The notes: generated from the letters alone by a model not told the origin. Positions 53,060 to 61,866 are shown, numbered from the stretch's first letter. The stretch is 64,000 nucleotides of DNA from Mucilaginibacter gotjawali (GCF_002355435.1 NZ_AP017313.1:4464001-4528000), one strand, 5' to 3'. Translations and numbers: made by a program.

Positions 53060-53824
53060 CTACCCCTCTCTCCACTCCTTACCGGTAAGGTCAATAAACA
53101 CATCCTCTAAATTGGCCAGTTTTACTTGTTTTTTACGTTCGAAACCCGACTCAATCAATTTGTCGATAAAATGATTTGGGGTATCGATGCCTACGATGCG
53201 GCCACCGTCAACAAAGGCAACGCGATCACACAATTCTTCGGCTTCGTCCATATAATGAGTGGTGATGACAACCGTTGTTCCGCTGTCGCGGATCTCGCGG
53301 ATCAGGTCCCAGAGGTTTCGGCGTGCCTGCGGATCCAGCCCTGTTGTTGGCTCATCCAGGAAAATAATTTTCGGGTTATTAATGAGTGTTGTGGCGATGG
53401 AAAAACGCTGTTTTTGTCCGCCGGATAATTCTTTATATTTTGATTTAGCTTTATCAACCAATGCCACTTTTTCCAGCATCTCGTTGGCTGTTTTATCAAT
53501 GCCATATAAACCGCAGAAAAGCGCGATCAGCTCAGATAGATTTAAATTAGGATAATAGCCAGCGGATTGTAACTGAACGCCAATGCGCTGTTTGATCTTA
53601 TCGGCATCATGATCAATAGAAAGCCCGTCGACGGTGACTTCACCGGCTGATTTTTCACGCAAGGTTTCAATGATCTCGAGGGTGGTGGTTTTACCGGCGC
53701 CGTTAGGGCCAAGCAAGCCAAAGATCTCGCCGTCATACACTTCAAAACTAATTCCTTTTACGGCTTCAAAATCGCCGTAATTTTTCACCAGGTTTTTTAC
53801 CGTAATAATAGGTTGTTTTGCCAT
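53060..53824 (-). CDS. ABC transporter ATP-binding protein
   Basis: A 254-residue ABC ATPase with Walker A GPNGAGKTT (about 37-45), the signature LSGGQKQRFSIATTL, Walker B IIFLDEPTTGLDP and the switch His in ITTHYMDEAEELCD. It resembles DrrA/CcmA-type ATPases. With the permease downstream it forms an exporter, possibly for a drug or toxic lipid. The two are separated by repeats but no terminator, so co-transcription is likely. Confidence 0.92.
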   Translation of the reverse strand: MAKQPIITVKNLVKNYGDFEAVKGISFEVYDGEIFGLLGPNGAGKTTTLEIIETLREKSAGEVTVDGLSIDHDADKIKQRIGVQLQSAGYYPNLNLSELIALFCGLYGIDKTANEMLEKVALVDKAKSKYKELSGGQKQRFSIATTLINNPKIIFLDEPTTGLDPQARRNLWDLIREIRDSGTTVVITTHYMDEAEELCDRVAFVDGGRIVGIDTPNHFIDKLIESGFERKKQVKLANLEDVFIDLTGKEWREG

Positions 53825-54275
53825 GCTGCAAAAATCGTTTTCTAATTTGGAATTTCTGTTATCTTTTTGTCGAAAGATGGTGTTTTTTTAAGTCTCCCCC
53901 TACCGGGGGAGATTATTCGTATCCGTATTTGTTTTTTAGGCACTCATGATTGCTACGCAATTTAGAGGGGGGCTGGGGTTTTATTTTATCAAATGCCCAA
54001 GGGTGTGTATCAGCGCCTGCGCCTGCGCGGCAAGATGAATGGCATAATGAATAATTTGACCAGCGAGTAAAGTTTTCATGATAACAATTGATTTATGGCT
54101 CAAAGTTGCTATCAGCGCAGAAATTCAGTTAGTTAATTTAGGCGAAGGAAGCCAAATATCCGGTAAACAGGGTAAAAATGCCGATGAAATATTCCGCCGG
54201 AATCGGTGAAAATAATTTAATACTTATATTTATCATGGTTATAATTCAGGATCTGCCATCTTAAAATCAAACGCA
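53825..54275. other. 451-base gap: G/C-run repeat and a weak tiny frame
   Basis: At 53893-53978 a repeat with CCCCCTACCGGGGGA and GAGGGGGGCTGGGG echoes 53034-53062. On the minus strand 53981-54079 there is a 32-codon frame (MKTLLAGQIIHYAIHLAAQA), too short and uncertain to call a gene. The rest holds the promoter region of the plus-strand lipoprotein gene. Confidence 0.45.
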
Positions 54276-54806
54276 ATGATGAAAACGTTATTTACCTGCC
54301 TGTTGCTTGCTATCATCTGCGCGTCATGTGACACAAAGGTTAGGATAAACGCCCCGGAGCGCTACCAGGTGCCCGAAGACAGCGCGATCACCAAAGCCGT
54401 GCATGACGCTTATACTGCTATCAGTTTTAAAAAAGGTGAAAATCCCCGTTTCAGCGAAATTAAAGACTATTTTATTCCGCAGGCACAACTGATCAATTTC
54501 AGGGGCGATACCGCACAAATAACCAGTATTGATCAATTTACCGAACTTTACAAACAGTTTGTCGCAGCTAACCACATCAACCTGTTTTACGAAGAAGAAA
54601 TTTTTGGCCGCACCGAACAGTTTGGCCGCATAGCCCATCGCATCAGCACATACAAAACCTATCTAAACCGGATGGACACAGTAGAAGAAAGGGGCGTAAA
54701 CAGTTTCCAGCTGATAAAAACAAAAACCGGGTGGAAGGTGTCGAGTATAATATGGGATGTAGAAAGACCGGCGTTGAAGGTGCCGGGGTATTATTTGAAG
54801 AAGTAA
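54276..54806 (+). CDS. NTF2-like lipoprotein, uncharacterised
   Basis: A 176-residue lipoprotein with the signal MMKTLFTCLLLAIICAS and a lipobox cysteine (CASCDT). The mature part has helices then strands, including FSEIKDYFIPQAQLINFRGD, ITSIDQFTELYKQFV and a C-terminal YLNRMDTVEERGVNSFQLIKTKTGWKVSSIIWDVE, which is the pattern of SnoaL/NTF2-like proteins (DUF4440 type). The role is unknown: possibly a small ligand-binding or enzyme-like protein on the periplasmic face. Convergent with carA over a shared terminator. Confidence 0.75.
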   Translation: MMKTLFTCLLLAIICASCDTKVRINAPERYQVPEDSAITKAVHDAYTAISFKKGENPRFSEIKDYFIPQAQLINFRGDTAQITSIDQFTELYKQFVAANHINLFYEEEIFGRTEQFGRIAHRISTYKTYLNRMDTVEERGVNSFQLIKTKTGWKVSSIIWDVERPALKVPGYYLKK

Positions 54807-54840
54807 GGCCTCAGCACACTAAATCAAATTTTCAATTATA

Positions 54841-54877
54841 AAAAAAGCTTTTGAGTTCAAACCCAAAAGCTTTTTTT
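54841..54877. terminator. Bidirectional terminator between the NTF2-like gene and carA
   Basis: AAAAAAGCTTTTGAGT (54841-54856) pairs with 54861-54876 with one mismatch around a 4-base loop, giving T tracts on both strands. Confidence 0.8.
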
Positions 54878-54918
54878 ATGATCTGCACATCTGTAATCTG
54901 CACATCCGCACATCGTCC

Positions 54919-56019
54919 TTATTTCATCAAGGCTATAAAATCATCAAATAAATACCTGCTGTCATGCGGGCCGGGAGATGATTCAGGGTGATATTGTACT
55001 GAAAATGCTTTTTTGCCTTTTACCCTGATGCCTTCAATAGATTGGTCGTTCAGGTTAACGTGGGTGATCTCTACTTTGTCAGATGCCCTTACCGCTTCAG
55101 GCACTACGCCAAACCCATGGTTTTGCGACGTTACTTCACAATGGTTGATGATGACGTTTTTTACCGGGTGGTTTAAACCGCGGTGGCCGTTAAACATTTT
55201 TTTGGTAGGGATATCATTCGCCAAAGCCAGTAACTGGTGACCAAGGCAAATGCCGAACATCGGTTTTTCGGCCTTTAAAATTGCTTTTACCGTTTCAACA
55301 GCATAAGGCATGGCAGATGGATCGCCGGGGCCGTTGGATATAAAATAACCTGTTGGCGCAAAATCCTTTTCCATGTCTTCGAAAGAAGTTTTTGCCGGGA
55401 AAACTTTCGCATAGATATCCCTTTCGTCAAAATTGCGCAGGATGTTTTTCTTAACGCCAAGGTCGAGTACCGCAACACGGTAGGTAGCGCTTTCATCACC
55501 GAAGGTATAAGTTTCGGTAGTGGAAACTTTTGATGAAAGCTCGAGGCCGTCCATGGAAGGCACTTCGGCAAGCCTGCTTTTCAACTCTTCAATGTCCAAT
55601 ATCTCAGAGGAAATGATAGCGTTCATTGCACCCTTATCACGGATATGGCGCACCAGCTGCCTGGTGTCAATATCCGAAATACCAACAATATTTTCTTCCT
55701 GGAAATAATCCTGGATCGATTCATCAGCCTGTTTACGGCTGTAGGCGATGTTATAATTTTTACAAACCAGGCCTGCGATCTGGATCCTTCCGGATTCAAC
55801 TTCGGCATTAGCGATACCGTAATTCCCGATATGGGCGTTGGTAGTAACCATGATCTGACCGAAATACGAAGGATCGGTAAAAATTTCCTGGTAGCCTGTC
55901 ATGCCTGTATTAAAACAGATCTCGCCGGTGGTGGTGCCCATCTTGCCGGCTGATTTTCCATAAAATACAGTTCCGTCAGCCAGTAATAATACTGCCGGTA
56001 ATTTGGTTAAATATGTCAT
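54919..56019 (-). CDS. carA: Carbamoyl-phosphate synthase small subunit
   Basis: The ATG at 56019 gives 366 residues beginning MTYLTKLPAVLLLADGTVF; an earlier start would add 18 unconserved residues. CarA is the glutamine amidotransferase subunit that feeds ammonia to CarB for pyrimidine and arginine synthesis. It has the N-terminal CPSase domain (about 5-135, GEICFNTGMTGYQEI) and a class I GATase domain with the nucleophile Cys in FGICLGHQLLAL (about 257) and the His-Glu pair in YHPESSPGP. carB is not in the window next to it. It is transcribed alone and divergent from panB. Confidence 0.95.
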   Translation of the reverse strand: MTYLTKLPAVLLLADGTVFYGKSAGKMGTTTGEICFNTGMTGYQEIFTDPSYFGQIMVTTNAHIGNYGIANAEVESGRIQIAGLVCKNYNIAYSRKQADESIQDYFQEENIVGISDIDTRQLVRHIRDKGAMNAIISSEILDIEELKSRLAEVPSMDGLELSSKVSTTETYTFGDESATYRVAVLDLGVKKNILRNFDERDIYAKVFPAKTSFEDMEKDFAPTGYFISNGPGDPSAMPYAVETVKAILKAEKPMFGICLGHQLLALANDIPTKKMFNGHRGLNHPVKNVIINHCEVTSQNHGFGVVPEAVRASDKVEITHVNLNDQSIEGIRVKGKKAFSVQYHPESSPGPHDSRYLFDDFIALMK

Positions 56020-56135
56020 TGATAAAATAAAATGAATGGTAAAAATGCCGGTTTGCCTGGTGCGGCGCCCCATAAAAACAGGCTGAAAATTTGAAGTGAG
56101 AATCTCCCATGTTCAAGGGGCAAAGCTAATGATTT

Positions 56136-56259
56136 GACACGAATTACACGAATAAAATTCGAATTTTCACGAATCTTGTTGCCCGGTTACTATTCAAAAG
56201 CTAAATATGCCTTATTCGAAACAATTCGTGTAATTCGAATAAATTAGTGAAATTCGTGC
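56136..56259. repeat. ATTCGTG-word palindromic repeat between carA and panB
   Basis: GACACGAATTACACGAAT on the left and ATTCGTGTAATTCG on the right are near-inverted copies around a centre with TTCGAATTTTCACGAA. Same family as 45249-45372 and 50148-50236. Confidence 0.65.
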
Positions 56260-56276
56260 CATTAAATTATTATCCC

Positions 56277-57092
56277 ATGTCGGTAAATAAAGAGGTTAAA
56301 AGAATTACCACCCACATTTTACAGGAAATGAAGGCCCGCGGCGAAAAGATCAGCATGCTTACCGCCTATGATTATTCTATGGCGGCTATTGTTGATGAAG
56401 CCGGCACAGACATTATCCTGGTAGGCGATTCCGCCTCCAATGTAATGGCCGGGCACGAAACGACCTTGCCGATAACGCTCGACCAGATGATCTACCATGC
56501 TTCATCGGTAGTGCGCGCGGCAAAACGGGCATTGGTGACAGTCGATCTGCCTTTTGGTTCCTACCAGGGAAATTCAAAGGAAGCGCTAAATTCTGCTATC
56601 CGGATCATGAAGGAAGCCGGCGCCCACAGTGTTAAAATTGAAGGCGGCGTTGAAATTGCTGAATCCGTTAGCCGCATCCTTACCGCGGGTATCCCGGTTA
56701 TGGGCCATTTGGGGCTTACGCCGCAGTCCATTTATAAATTCGGCACCTATACGGTACGGGCAAAACAGGAGTCGGAAGCGCAAAAATTAAGGGAAGATGC
56801 CTTAAAACTGCAGGAACTGGGTTGCTTTGCTATCGTGCTGGAAAAAATACCGGCAGCTTTGGCCAAACAGGTGAGCGAAAGTTTAAGCATCCCCACAATA
56901 GGAATAGGCGCCGGACGTTATTGCGACGGACAGGTGTTGGTGATCCACGACATGCTGGGCATCAATAAAGAGTTTAAACCAAGGTTTTTACGGCAATATG
57001 CCAACCTGAACGAGATTATGAACGGCGCCATAAAAAATTATATCAGCGACGTTAAAACAAAAAGCTTCCCCAACGAGAAGGAAGAGTATTGA
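56277..57092 (+). CDS. panB: 3-methyl-2-oxobutanoate hydroxymethyltransferase
   Basis: The ATG at 56277 gives 271 residues; an in-frame GTG 30 bases upstream lies in a repeat and is rejected. PanB adds a hydroxymethyl group from methylene-THF to 2-oxoisovalerate, the first step of pantothenate (CoA) synthesis. The (beta/alpha)8 barrel shows the Mg-binding SMLTAYDYSMA and LVGDSASNVMAGHETTLPIT, the active-site Glu in VLEKIPA, and the IGIGAGRYCDGQVLVIHD segment. A palindrome and an IS element follow. Confidence 0.95.
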   Translation: MSVNKEVKRITTHILQEMKARGEKISMLTAYDYSMAAIVDEAGTDIILVGDSASNVMAGHETTLPITLDQMIYHASSVVRAAKRALVTVDLPFGSYQGNSKEALNSAIRIMKEAGAHSVKIEGGVEIAESVSRILTAGIPVMGHLGLTPQSIYKFGTYTVRAKQESEAQKLREDALKLQELGCFAIVLEKIPAALAKQVSESLSIPTIGIGAGRYCDGQVLVIHDMLGINKEFKPRFLRQYANLNEIMNGAIKNYISDVKTKSFPNEKEEY

Positions 57093-57099
57093 GTTAGAA

Positions 57100-57165
57100 G
57101 TCCATGGTCGATAGTCCATAGACCATGGTAAAAATAGCCATTAACGGCCATGGTCTATCGACTAT
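57100..57165. repeat. Left part of a palindrome interrupted by the IS element
   Basis: Words CCATGGTC, GATAGTCCATA and CCATGGTCTATCGACTAT form a palindromic array. Its other end (58567-58585) lies beyond the IS. Removing the IS and one copy of the duplicated ATCGACTAT restores arms of 29 bases that match at 26 positions. Confidence 0.65.
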
Positions 57166-58566
57166 CATGGGTGTCCGGTAGAAAGTTTAAACTTACAAAA
57201 AAAGCATGTTTAAATGATTGAAACAGGTTTTTTAAGTTGATTTTGACTGGGAAAAAGTATCTAAATCGGGAATAAAAGGTTAGCTTGTGGGCTTGCTTTT
57301 AGCTTTAGTCGAACCGTAATCTCTCTAATGTCATTAACGATATAGGATAGGCTATGGTAATGCATTAAGCAAATGCGAATCAGGTTTACGAAATTAGAAA
57401 AGCCATGTACAGTTTTACTGATGCATCTTCTGATGACTTCCAGCAGTAAAAAAGCGATCATGGCGATGTATATCTGAGACTTACAAGCATTTTCGGATGT
57501 GCCTAAAAAGGTTTTAATCTGTAAGTTCTGTTTCATTCCCTTAAAAAACAGTTCAATATTCCAGCGAGATTTATAAATCAGACTTATCGTCTCAGCAGAC
57601 CACTCTAAATTAGCTGTTAACAGGTCTATCTCACGATTATTTATGCTGTCATAAGCCACTACTCTCCGCATTTTACAAGTGCCCAAGCCGGTAGTGCGCG
57701 CCTTTTCCCCTGTGATCTGGATGATCTGATCAGAAATGATGATTGTGTTTTCCCCGGATATTACAGGCCGATCTTCCAGCACCTGGTAACTTATTTTTTC
57801 TTTCAGGCGGGTAACAAAGTCGCCATTGTTATCAATACGATCTTTAAAAAAGGCAAAATCAAGGTACCCTCTGTCATATACCAAAATACTTTGGTAGCTT
57901 GTTTTGAGGTGAGATAGAGCCTTCCTGTCATCTGTCTTAGCATCGGTGATATAGACCATTTCCGGTATTTGGCTTGCCAGGTCGAAGCTCACATGTGCCT
58001 TGATCCCGCCTTTTGCTGTCCGGAATTTTGCCCATTTAATCAGGTTTAGGCATACGGTCATCGTGGTGGAATCTATCAACTTTACTGAGCGCCCTTTAAT
58101 CTCTTCAATGATCTTATAATGCTCGCTTTTTGAAAACAATCCTTTGTAGTAAGTTATTAATTCAGAGAACAATAACTCATATACTTGATAGTTACGCTCT
58201 GCATTCCCATCCGACATTGTGGAACGGGCCGGAGATTGTTTTAAGCCAAGTTCTTTTAGGAACAATGTGTTTACATTCATGCCTAAAGTGATGTCCCGGA
58301 GACTATAACAGCCGTTCAGCTGTCCGAAAAGCATAGCAATTAGCTGACTTTCTGTATTATAGCGCCTAAAGCCATCATCGGAAGAATTTTTATTAATACA
58401 CTTACTTAATATTGTAGAAGGAATTAAGCCGAGGATTTGGCTAAACAAACACTTGTCATTACTTTTACTTCTGTGAATTGAGCTCATTGGATTGTTTTAA
58501 ATGTGGTAATTCAAAACTAATCTTTTGAGCTCTTTTCTTTAATCTTTTTTCTACCGGACAGTAGTG
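57166..58566. mobile_element. Complete IS4-family insertion sequence, about 1.4 kb
   Basis: The element has a full transposase and inverted ends. TGTCCGGTAGAAA at 57172-57184 is an exact inverted copy of 58548-58560, and six more bases on each side (starting CA) extend the ends to 57166 and 58566. It is flanked by a 9-bp direct repeat ATCGACTAT (57157-57165 and 58567-58575), which suits IS4 and IS10-like elements, whose duplications are 9-12 bp. It was inserted in the panB-rluA-type gap. Intact ends, an intact duplication and an open transposase suggest a recent event. Confidence 0.85.
57261..58487 (-). CDS. IS4-family transposase
   Basis: A 408-residue DDE transposase inside the element at 57166-58566. 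The catalytic triad is Asp139 in KLIDSTTM, Asp205 in VYDRGYLD and Glu312 in the IS4 signature Y-(2)-R-(3)-E-(6)-K (Tyr305, Arg308, Glu312, Lys319). An N-terminal helical domain (about 10-115, with YNTESQLIAMLFGQLNGC) precedes the catalytic core; a long beta-rich insertion (about 225-295) separates the second Asp from the Glu, as in Tn5/IS4 enzymes. The frame is open and complete, starting 79 bases from the right end. Confidence 0.93.
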   Translation of the reverse strand: MSSIHRSKSNDKCLFSQILGLIPSTILSKCINKNSSDDGFRRYNTESQLIAMLFGQLNGCYSLRDITLGMNVNTLFLKELGLKQSPARSTMSDGNAERNYQVYELLFSELITYYKGLFSKSEHYKIIEEIKGRSVKLIDSTTMTVCLNLIKWAKFRTAKGGIKAHVSFDLASQIPEMVYITDAKTDDRKALSHLKTSYQSILVYDRGYLDFAFFKDRIDNNGDFVTRLKEKISYQVLEDRPVISGENTIIISDQIIQITGEKARTTGLGTCKMRRVVAYDSINNREIDLLTANLEWSAETISLIYKSRWNIELFFKGMKQNLQIKTFLGTSENACKSQIYIAMIAFLLLEVIRRCISKTVHGFSNFVNLIRICLMHYHSLSYIVNDIREITVRLKLKASPQANLLFPI

Positions 58567-58597
58567 ATCGACTATGGTCCATGGACAAACAACAAAC

Positions 58598-59323
58598 ATG
58601 ACCAAAGTCAACATAAAATACGAAAACCTGCCTGTAACCGACAAAGACGTGCTGTACGAGGATAACCATCTTATTGCGATTAATAAGCGGGCGGGCGATA
58701 TTGTGCAGGTAGATACTACAGGTGATGAATCGCTGGAAGATAAGGTCAAAAAATATATTGCCCAAAAATATGATAAACCCAACGGCGCTTTTTTAGGCGT
58801 GGTACACCGACTGGACAGACCGGTAAGCGGGGTGATCCTTTTTGCAAAAACCAGTAAAGCGCTTGACCGGATCAACAAAATGTTCAAGAACCGCGAAATG
58901 AATAAAACCTATTACGCGGTTGTTCGCACAAAACCCTACCCCCCCGCCGGTAATTTAGTACACTGGCTGGTAAAAAATCCGCAGAAAAATGTAACTAAGG
59001 CATATGATCATGAAGTACCCGGCAGTTTACGTTCGGAATTAAACTTCAGGGTGGTTGGCGAGCTGAATGGCTACACATTAATAAGGGTTGACCCCATTAC
59101 CGGCCGTCCGCACCAGATCAGGGTACAGTTGTCTACTTTAGGAAGCCCGATCGTAGGCGACAATAAATATGGGTACCCCCGCGGCAGTTTGCGTAAAAGC
59201 ATCAGCCTTCATGCACGCCGCCTGGAGTTTATTCACCCGATAAAACAGGAGAATATCATTATCACCGCCCCCGTCCCCCATGATGGTTTTTGGGAAAAGT
59301 TTGAGGGAATGATGGAGGAGTAG
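58598..59323 (+). CDS. RluA-family pseudouridine synthase
   Basis: The ATG at 58598 gives 241 residues. The ATG at 58574 is within the palindrome that flanks the IS and is less likely. The catalytic Asp is in HRLDRPVSG (about 72), and other landmarks are VLYEDNHLIAINKRAGD, the GRPHQIRVQLSTLG segment and HARRLEFIHPI. The enzyme isomerises uridine in rRNA or tRNA. There is no S4 domain in the N-terminal part, unlike RluC/RluD. The IS element sits 31 bases upstream and may affect its expression (inference). Confidence 0.9.
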   Translation: MTKVNIKYENLPVTDKDVLYEDNHLIAINKRAGDIVQVDTTGDESLEDKVKKYIAQKYDKPNGAFLGVVHRLDRPVSGVILFAKTSKALDRINKMFKNREMNKTYYAVVRTKPYPPAGNLVHWLVKNPQKNVTKAYDHEVPGSLRSELNFRVVGELNGYTLIRVDPITGRPHQIRVQLSTLGSPIVGDNKYGYPRGSLRKSISLHARRLEFIHPIKQENIIITAPVPHDGFWEKFEGMMEE

Positions 59324-59333
59324 GTTAAGTCTT

Positions 59334-59400
59334 AAGTCGAAAGTCTTGAGTCCAAAGTCGGATTTGAATTTTTCGACTTCAGACTCAAGACTTTCGACTT
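59334..59400. repeat. 19-bp perfect inverted repeat built from AAGTC words
   Basis: AAGTCGAAAGTCTTGAGTC at 59334-59352 is the exact inverted copy of 59382-59400. It lies between the convergent rluA-type and dehydrogenase genes and may fold as a hairpin for both. The words repeat with period 7. Confidence 0.7.
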
Positions 59401-59405
59401 CGGAC

Positions 59406-60506
59406 TCAGTCCGCTGTCATGATCACTTTCAGCGCTTTTTCTTTGGCCGCATTTCCAAAAGTTTCATAAGCTTCCATTACCTGGTCGAGCCTGAAATGGT
59501 GGGTGATCAGCTGGTTCGGATCCAGTTTTTTAGCACCAACTGTTTTCAGCAGCATAGGGGTGGTCACAGTATCCACCAGCCTGGTGGTAATGGTAATATT
59601 TTGCGACCACAATGTTTCCAGGTGCAGCGTAACGCTCTTCCCGTGAACGCCAATATTGGCAATATGCCCGCCCGGTGCAATTATAGATGTGCAGATCCCG
59701 AACGTTTCGGGTATGCCAACTGCTTCAATAGCTACATCTACTCCTTTGCCGTTTGTCAAACTTTTTACCTTTTCAATTACGTTTTCCTTTGCACCATTTA
59801 CAAGTTGCGTTGCGCCAAATGTTTTAGCGGTATTCAACCTGTTTTCGTCCGGGTCGATCATAATGATCTCGGCCGGCGAATAAAACTGTGCGGTTAACAA
59901 AGCAGCCAAACCTATCGGCCCTGAACCTACAATAGCTACGGTATCACCTGGTTTTACCTGCCCGTTTAAAACACCGCATTCAAACCCGGTTGGCAAAATA
60001 TCACTCAGCATTACCAGAGCTTCTTCATCTGCTCCTGCAGGAATTGGGTAAAGGCTGTTATCGGCATGCGGAATCCTTACATATTCGGCCTGGGTACCAT
60101 CAATCAGGTGACCCAATATCCATCCCCCGTCTTCACAATGCGAATACATCCCTTTTTTACAATACTCGCATTTGCCGCATGAGGTAATGCATGAGATCAG
60201 CACGTGATCGCCTTTTTTGAAATTGCTTACAGCAGTGCCCAGTTCCTCTATAATTCCCACACCTTCGTGGCCGATGATCCTGCCATCGGTAACTTCCGGC
60301 ACATCGCCTTTCATAATATGAAGGTCTGTTCCGCAAATCGTCGTTTTAAATATTTTCACAATCGTATCAGTCGGTTTCAATAAACCAGGTTTTGGTTTGC
60401 TCTCCCATGCCTTGTTACCGGGCCCGTGATAAACCAATGCTTTCATCGTTTTTGCCACGCCGTTTACCGGTGGGATAACCACTGCTTCTTTTACTAATGT
60501 TTCCAT
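59406..60506 (-). CDS. Zinc-dependent alcohol dehydrogenase
   Basis: A 366-residue medium-chain zinc dehydrogenase. The catalytic Zn is held by Cys in TTICGTDLHI and by GHEGVGIIEELG, and the structural Zn by the four cysteines of SCGKCEYCKKGMYSHC. The NAD(P)-binding motif is IVGSGPIGLAALL. The N-terminal 22 residues before MKALVYHGPG are an extension. Similar proteins take alcohols, sorbitol or formaldehyde-type substrates; the family in Sphingobacteria is often annotated as alcohol dehydrogenase without proof. Transcribed alone. Confidence 0.88.
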   Translation of the reverse strand: METLVKEAVVIPPVNGVAKTMKALVYHGPGNKAWESKPKPGLLKPTDTIVKIFKTTICGTDLHIMKGDVPEVTDGRIIGHEGVGIIEELGTAVSNFKKGDHVLISCITSCGKCEYCKKGMYSHCEDGGWILGHLIDGTQAEYVRIPHADNSLYPIPAGADEEALVMLSDILPTGFECGVLNGQVKPGDTVAIVGSGPIGLAALLTAQFYSPAEIIMIDPDENRLNTAKTFGATQLVNGAKENVIEKVKSLTNGKGVDVAIEAVGIPETFGICTSIIAPGGHIANIGVHGKSVTLHLETLWSQNITITTRLVDTVTTPMLLKTVGAKKLDPNQLITHHFRLDQVMEAYETFGNAAKEKALKVIMTAD

Positions 60507-60686
60507 GATATTTTTGTTTATTGGAAGGTATACTTAAACTACAAAGATGAAGTCATCCTGTTTCAAAAGAAATGCCGGGAGATATTATTAAAGGTGATTC
60601 TTTGCACTTTATCGGAGGGACGAAAAAATACTATTGACTTCAGGTTAGTTGCGATCGAAAAAAACTCGATTTTGGATGCCCCCCCC

Positions 60687-61676
60687 TCACATCCCAAGCA
60701 CCTGCTTCCAAATCTTTTCATCTACCCAAACGCCTTCTTTTAAACTTTTCTCCCTGGTGCGCAGCGTATTTTCGCCGGGATAGGAGATGGTACCGCCTTC
60801 TTCCACCGGGCTGCTGGTTTTGGTATAGCTGATGATCTCTTCGATGAGTTGCGCAGTATGTGCGTTGTTATCGGGCTTGATACAAATAAAAACCTGTGAT
60901 ACGCCGCTTTCTTTTTCGCTTTGGGTGATCTTAACGGTGGAGTTGCCCTGGCTAAGCACCGTTGCCAGCAGATCAAGCACCAGGGATAAACCCGAACCCT
61001 TCCAGAAACCCACCGGCAACAACCTTTCGGATTGCAGGATGTCCGCAGCATTGGTACTTAAGTTACCTTCGGCATCATAACCGCCCGGTAAGGGCAGTTC
61101 CTTCTTTTGGGTTTTATACAAATTAAGCTTGCCAACGGAGTATTGCGAGATGGCCATATCCAGCACCACATGCCCGCCGTCGCGCGGAACGGCGATCACC
61201 AGCGGGTTATTGCCCAGTCGCGGGTCGAGCCCGCCCCAGGGCGGCAGGTTGGCAATGGTATTGGTAAAACAAATGCCGATCATCCCGGCCTCAGCAGCCT
61301 GCCAGCCATAGGCGCCGGCACGCATCCAGTGGTTGGTATTTTTAATGGCCACGCAGCCAATACCATTTGCTTTGGCCAGTTCAATGGCACGTCCCATACA
61401 AAAACGTGCATTCAATATTCCCGGCGCAAGTTTACCCTCCCATTGCTCCAACGAACCAAAACTGTTTAACAATTCAGGCTCCGCATCTTTTTGTACCAGC
61501 CCCTGTTTCACATAATCAACAAACACCGGGAACCGGTTCAGTCCATGCGTGTAAACCCCATCGCGGCTGTTCTTGGCAAAAATTGTTGCAATCGTTCCGG
61601 CCTTGTCCCCGGTAAAACCAAGAGAAAGCAGTACCCGGTTAAATTCGGCGAGGAGTTGTTCAAAGGGGATGGTCAT
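60687..61676 (-). CDS. Malate/L-lactate dehydrogenase-family oxidoreductase (3-dehydro-L-gulonate 2-dehydrogenase-like)
   Basis: A 329-residue member of the LDH2/MDH2 family, resembling E. coli DlgD/YiaK, which reduces 2,3-diketo-L-gulonate. Landmarks are the catalytic His in DGVYTHGLNRFP, NTNHWMRAGAYGWQAAEAG, FTNTIANLPPWGGLDPRLGNNPL, and the DMAISQYSVGKL motif. It uses NAD(P)H through the family's own fold. Without other ulose or ascorbate genes nearby the true substrate is open. Its start codon lies at the edge of a tandem duplication of about 72 bp upstream. Confidence 0.85.
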   Translation of the reverse strand: MTIPFEQLLAEFNRVLLSLGFTGDKAGTIATIFAKNSRDGVYTHGLNRFPVFVDYVKQGLVQKDAEPELLNSFGSLEQWEGKLAPGILNARFCMGRAIELAKANGIGCVAIKNTNHWMRAGAYGWQAAEAGMIGICFTNTIANLPPWGGLDPRLGNNPLVIAVPRDGGHVVLDMAISQYSVGKLNLYKTQKKELPLPGGYDAEGNLSTNAADILQSERLLPVGFWKGSGLSLVLDLLATVLSQGNSTVKITQSEKESGVSQVFICIKPDNNAHTAQLIEEIISYTKTSSPVEEGGTISYPGENTLRTREKSLKEGVWVDEKIWKQVLGM

Positions 61677-61866
61677 TTAAGTCGAAAGTCTTGAGTTCTG
61701 AGTCTAAAGTCAATAAAATCTTCATTACAAACTTACAACTTTGGTCATTTTAAGTAGAAAGTCTTGAGTCCTGAGTCTTAAGTCAATTAATTCATTGCAA
61801 ACTTACGACTTTAGACTTAAGACTCCGGACTTGAGACTTTAAACACCGGACTTAAGACTCACAATC
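61671..61866. repeat. 72-bp tandem duplication and AAGTC-word array
   Basis: Two similar copies of about 72 bases (from 61671 and from 61743) each begin GGTCATTT, which in the first copy is the start codon region of the dehydrogenase. Inside are the words AAGTCTTGAGT and TGAGTCTAAAGTC with period 7. After 61804 the words run in the inverted sense (GACTTTAGACTTAAGACTC). No spacers, so not a CRISPR array. Confidence 0.7.

Noticed and set aside
53981..54079. 32-codon minus-strand frame
   Set aside because: Too short, no signal peptide or motif, and next to a repeat.
61671..61866. CRISPR-like array
   Set aside because: Repeated words are 7 bases with no unique spacers of regular length, there are inverted parts, and no cas genes are nearby.
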